From: Spirochaetales bacterium
Lineage (GTDB): Bacteria > Spirochaetota > Spirochaetia > ARS1246
Direction of reading: 5' to 3'
NCBI GenBank assembly: GCA_018644745.1
Contig: JABGPX010000613.1
Location: 1-7,361 of the forward strand
DNA length: 7,361 bases
Position numbers and translations under genes: made by a program. Under the pieces are notes generated by a model. The model was not told where the DNA came from. It was given only the letters and a program-made list of their open reading frames with translations, and did no database searches. Below, in pieces: positions 5,286 to 7,361 of this stretch. The stretch's first letter is position 1. Every line of letters starts with the position of its first letter.

Positions 5286-6170
5286 GTGGCACATGCCATT
5301 GAAGATACAAAAATTGGCTTTATCGGGCTCGGTGTAATGGGAAAAAGCATGGCGGGGCACCTGCTTACCGCAGGATATGAGCTTCGTGTTTTCAATAGAA
5401 CAAAGACCGCCGCCGATGACCTTGTTCGGCAAGGGGCAATATGGGAAAACCGCGTCGCGGACCTGGCGGCGAAGTGCAGCGTTATCATTACTATAGTGGG
5501 CTTTCCGCCTGATGTAGAGCAAGTGTACTTTGGCGGGGACGGGATTCTTGAGAATTGTGCCGCTGGATCTTTTGTTATAGATATGACTACATCCCGGCCG
5601 GATCTCGCCGTGAAAATTTACGAGACTGCGAAGTCTCGAGGCATTAGCGCGATCGATGCCCCGGTTTCCGGCGGAGATGTCGGGGCAAAAGAGGCCCGGC
5701 TTTCTATAATGGCCGGCGGAGACAAGGAGGCCTTTGATGAAGTACTCCCTCTTTTCCAGATTATGGGAAAAACGATCGTGCACCAGGGAGCTGCTGGGGC
5801 GGGGCAGCACTGCAAGGCCTGTAATCAGGTGGCAATCGCATCCGGGATGCTAGGGGTCTGTGAAGCGATCGCCTATGCAAAAAAATCCGGCCTTGACCCA
5901 ACCACCGTTCTGGAAAGTATTACCGGTGGTGCGGCGGGCAGCTGGTCGCTTGCGAATTATGGTCCGCGAATGATCGCCGGGAATTTCGATCCCGGCTTTT
6001 TTGTAAAACATTTCATCAAGGATATGGAAATTGCCGCGGGATCATCTGATAGTATGAACCTTGATACACCGGGCCTGGATACGGCTCTCAGTTTGTATAA
6101 AAAGCTTGCAGCCGAAGGCGGCGCGGATCTCGGAACTCAATCACTTTTTACTTTATACGATAAGGAATAG
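5286..6170 (+). CDS. Beta-hydroxyacid dehydrogenase, 3-hydroxyisobutyrate dehydrogenase / tartronate-semialdehyde reductase family
   Basis: This 294-residue protein is full length for the family. IGFIGLGVMGKSMAGHL (10-26) is the nucleotide-binding loop. VFNRTK (35-40) has the N-R-T after the second strand that usually marks NADP(H) preference. DAPVSGGDVGA (124-134) is the substrate-binding signature. GAGQHCKACNQ (171-181) holds the catalytic Lys177 and Asn180. HFIKDMEIA (242-250) supplies the conserved Lys-Asp pair. Such cytoplasmic enzymes interconvert beta-hydroxyacids and their semialdehydes (3-hydroxyisobutyrate, glycerate/tartronate semialdehyde, 4-hydroxybutyrate). The exact substrate cannot be told from the motifs. 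It is the first gene of a tight operon with a nitroreductase 8 bases on and a URO-D-family gene after that. Confidence 0.9.
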   Translation: MAHAIEDTKIGFIGLGVMGKSMAGHLLTAGYELRVFNRTKTAADDLVRQGAIWENRVADLAAKCSVIITIVGFPPDVEQVYFGGDGILENCAAGSFVIDMTTSRPDLAVKIYETAKSRGISAIDAPVSGGDVGAKEARLSIMAGGDKEAFDEVLPLFQIMGKTIVHQGAAGAGQHCKACNQVAIASGMLGVCEAIAYAKKSGLDPTTVLESITGGAAGSWSLANYGPRMIAGNFDPGFFVKHFIKDMEIAAGSSDSMNLDTPGLDTALSLYKKLAAEGGADLGTQSLFTLYDKE

Positions 6171-6178
6171 GAACCATC

Positions 6179-6700
6179 ATGGCGAATATGGATATATATG
6201 AACTAATTGCCCTTAGAAAGAGCGTGCGATCTTACCAACCGAAAGCAATAGAAAATGACAAGCTCGATCGTGTGCTGGATGCCGGCCGGATGGCCCCCTC
6301 TGCACGAAATCTTCAGGAATGGCGCTTCATAGTCGTTACAGAGGAAAAGGTCCGAAGAGATCTTGCGGAGACCAGCGGCAGTTATGAGTTTATTGCCCAA
6401 GCGCCGGCGGTTATCGTCTGCTGTGCTGAAACTGATCAGTACGTAATGCGTTGCGGACTGCCTTGTTTCTCAATCGATGTGGCGATTGCTATGGACCACA
6501 TGACACTGGCGGCGGTTGCCGAGGGACTCGGGACCTGTTGGATCGGAGGGTTTGACGCCGAGAAAGTGAAAGAAATCTTGGGTATTCCTGAAGATATTGT
6601 CGTCGTAGAAATGCTGCCGATCGGCTATCCTGAGAATCCGGGACTCAAAGAGAAAAGCCGAATGTCGTTGGGAGATATTGTACGTTATGAGAAATGGTGA
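6179..6700 (+). CDS. Nitroreductase-family FMN-dependent oxidoreductase (short form)
   Basis: This 173-residue protein begins IYELIALRKSVRSY (6-19), the typical phosphate/FMN-binding Arg cluster of nitroreductases. APSARNLQEWRFIVV (39-53) is the P-S-x-x-N-x-Q-x-W flavin signature. AEGLGTCWIGGFD (114-126) and the LPIGYPE segment (146-152) are the conserved late motifs. Members reduce nitro groups, quinones, flavins or enoates with NAD(P)H and act as dimers in the cytoplasm; the natural substrate here is unknown. It is shorter than the common form of about 200-220 residues and has five cysteines (81, 82, 92, 96, 120). AGGA 6 bases before the ATG supports the start; Met4 is the only close alternative. 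It overlaps the next gene by 14 bases. Confidence 0.9.
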   Translation: MANMDIYELIALRKSVRSYQPKAIENDKLDRVLDAGRMAPSARNLQEWRFIVVTEEKVRRDLAETSGSYEFIAQAPAVIVCCAETDQYVMRCGLPCFSIDVAIAMDHMTLAAVAEGLGTCWIGGFDAEKVKEILGIPEDIVVVEMLPIGYPENPGLKEKSRMSLGDIVRYEKW

Positions 6701-7361
6701 AATAACCGGGCGTGAGCGGCTGCTCAATTCTATAAATCACAGGTCGGGCCCTCTGACAATGGATTTAGGGGGAACCGTCGTAAGCGGTGTGCATGTGAGC
6801 GTGGTCGCCGCCCTCAGGGACTTCTATGGTTTGCCAACCATCCCTGTAAAGGTCATAGAGCCGTATCAGATGCTTGGTGAAGTAGACTCTGAGCTCAAAG
6901 CCGTAATCGGCGCGGATATTGAGTCTGTCCTCGGACCGGCTACAATGTTCGGATTTCGGAATGAAGGCTGGAAAGAATGGCAGACTCCATGGGACCAGGA
7001 TGTCCTTGTTCCCGCGGATTTCCAGGTGGATAAGGCCGGCTCGAATTATCAGATTTATCCGAAGGGTGATAGATCAGCGAAGCCGAGCGGCAGAATGCCG
7101 GGTTCGGGCTACTACTTCGATTCTATAATCAGGCAGGATCATTTTGATGAAAACAAACTCGAACCGGCAGACAACCTGCAGGAGTTTGATATTCTGGACG
7201 GCGCGGCAATAGATCATTATGCGTCAGAAGCAATGCGAGCGCGGGCCACTGGTAAAGGTGTTACTGCGACCATGCCCGGCACCGGGCTTGGGGATATCGC
7301 ATTGGTTCCCGGCCCGTTTCTCACCGATCCGAAAGGTATAAGGGACGTTACCGAATGGTAT
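6687..7361 (+). CDS. URO-D-family (uroporphyrinogen decarboxylase-like) protein, N-terminal part, runs off right edge
   Basis: An open frame of 225 codons runs from ATG 6687 to the window end without a stop. The opening ITGRERLLNSINH (6-18), then PLTMDLGGTVVSGVHVSVVA (22-41) and LRDFYGLP (43-50), match the large group of URO-D-fold proteins that are not haem enzymes. Many of these sit in catabolic loci with corrinoid proteins and resemble MtaA/MtbA methyltransferases. The C-terminal half, where methyltransferase-type members keep their zinc ligands, is missing, so decarboxylase and methyltransferase cannot be separated. The ATG lies inside the end of the nitroreductase gene. GGGAGA 11 bases upstream is a serviceable but rather distant ribosome binding site, and the overlap suggests coupled translation. 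Confidence 0.8.
   Translation, partial: MRNGEITGRERLLNSINHRSGPLTMDLGGTVVSGVHVSVVAALRDFYGLPTIPVKVIEPYQMLGEVDSELKAVIGADIESVLGPATMFGFRNEGWKEWQTPWDQDVLVPADFQVDKAGSNYQIYPKGDRSAKPSGRMPGSGYYFDSIIRQDHFDENKLEPADNLQEFDILDGAAIDHYASEAMRARATGKGVTATMPGTGLGDIALVPGPFLTDPKGIRDVTEWY

Noticed and set aside
5268..5810. Reverse-strand ORF of 180 codons
   Set aside because: It is antisense to the dehydrogenase, which has complete family motifs.
6919..7128. Forward-strand ORF of 69 codons
   Set aside because: It is an out-of-frame shadow within the continuous URO-D-family frame.
1..7361. CRISPR array, transposon ends, tRNA or rRNA
   Set aside because: I saw no regularly spaced direct repeats, transposase, terminal inverted repeats, or tRNA-like cloverleaf ending in CCA.

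Overview
The window looks like the chromosome of a free-living, fermentative-type bacterium. A spirochaete (Spirochaetaceae-like) is my best guess. The reasons are a large lipoprotein with a relaxed lipobox (Ser before the Cys), a Gfo/Idh/MocA oxidoreductase, and an operon holding a URO-D-family protein; none of these is diagnostic. I see no phage, transposon, CRISPR, rRNA or tRNA.

Left edge (1-716): the N-terminal 104 codons of an ABC-F-type ATPase run leftward off the window. Its leader, about 200 bases, is the most interesting non-coding piece here. It carries a putative promoter, a 27-codon ORF with a strong ribosome binding site, and a 13-bp terminator hairpin with a T7 tail, all in front of the ATPase start. 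The last codons of the small ORF contain a copy of the terminator's 5' arm. The arrangement resembles a translation-dependent attenuator, but a small-protein gene with its own terminator is the simpler alternative.

Centre left (717-2875): a 701-residue secreted lipoprotein has a CARDB-like domain, three diverged repeats of about 120 residues (each with an Asp-rich D-x-N loop), and a C-terminal jelly-roll, carbohydrate-binding-like domain. A strong intrinsic terminator follows it.

Centre (2913-5182): a Gfo/Idh/MocA dehydrogenase, whose start has no ribosome binding site and may be leaderless, overlaps by 4 bases a PIN-domain protein that starts with TTG. A HAD hydrolase comes from the opposite strand. 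The stop codons of the PIN and HAD genes abut with no base between them.

Right (5286-7361): a tight co-directional operon encodes a beta-hydroxyacid dehydrogenase (3-hydroxyisobutyrate / tartronate-semialdehyde reductase family), a small nitroreductase-family flavoprotein, and the start of a URO-D-family protein that runs off the window. Spacings of 8 bases and then a 14-base overlap indicate one transcript, probably for metabolism of a small organic acid or methylated compound. The substrate cannot be read from the sequence.
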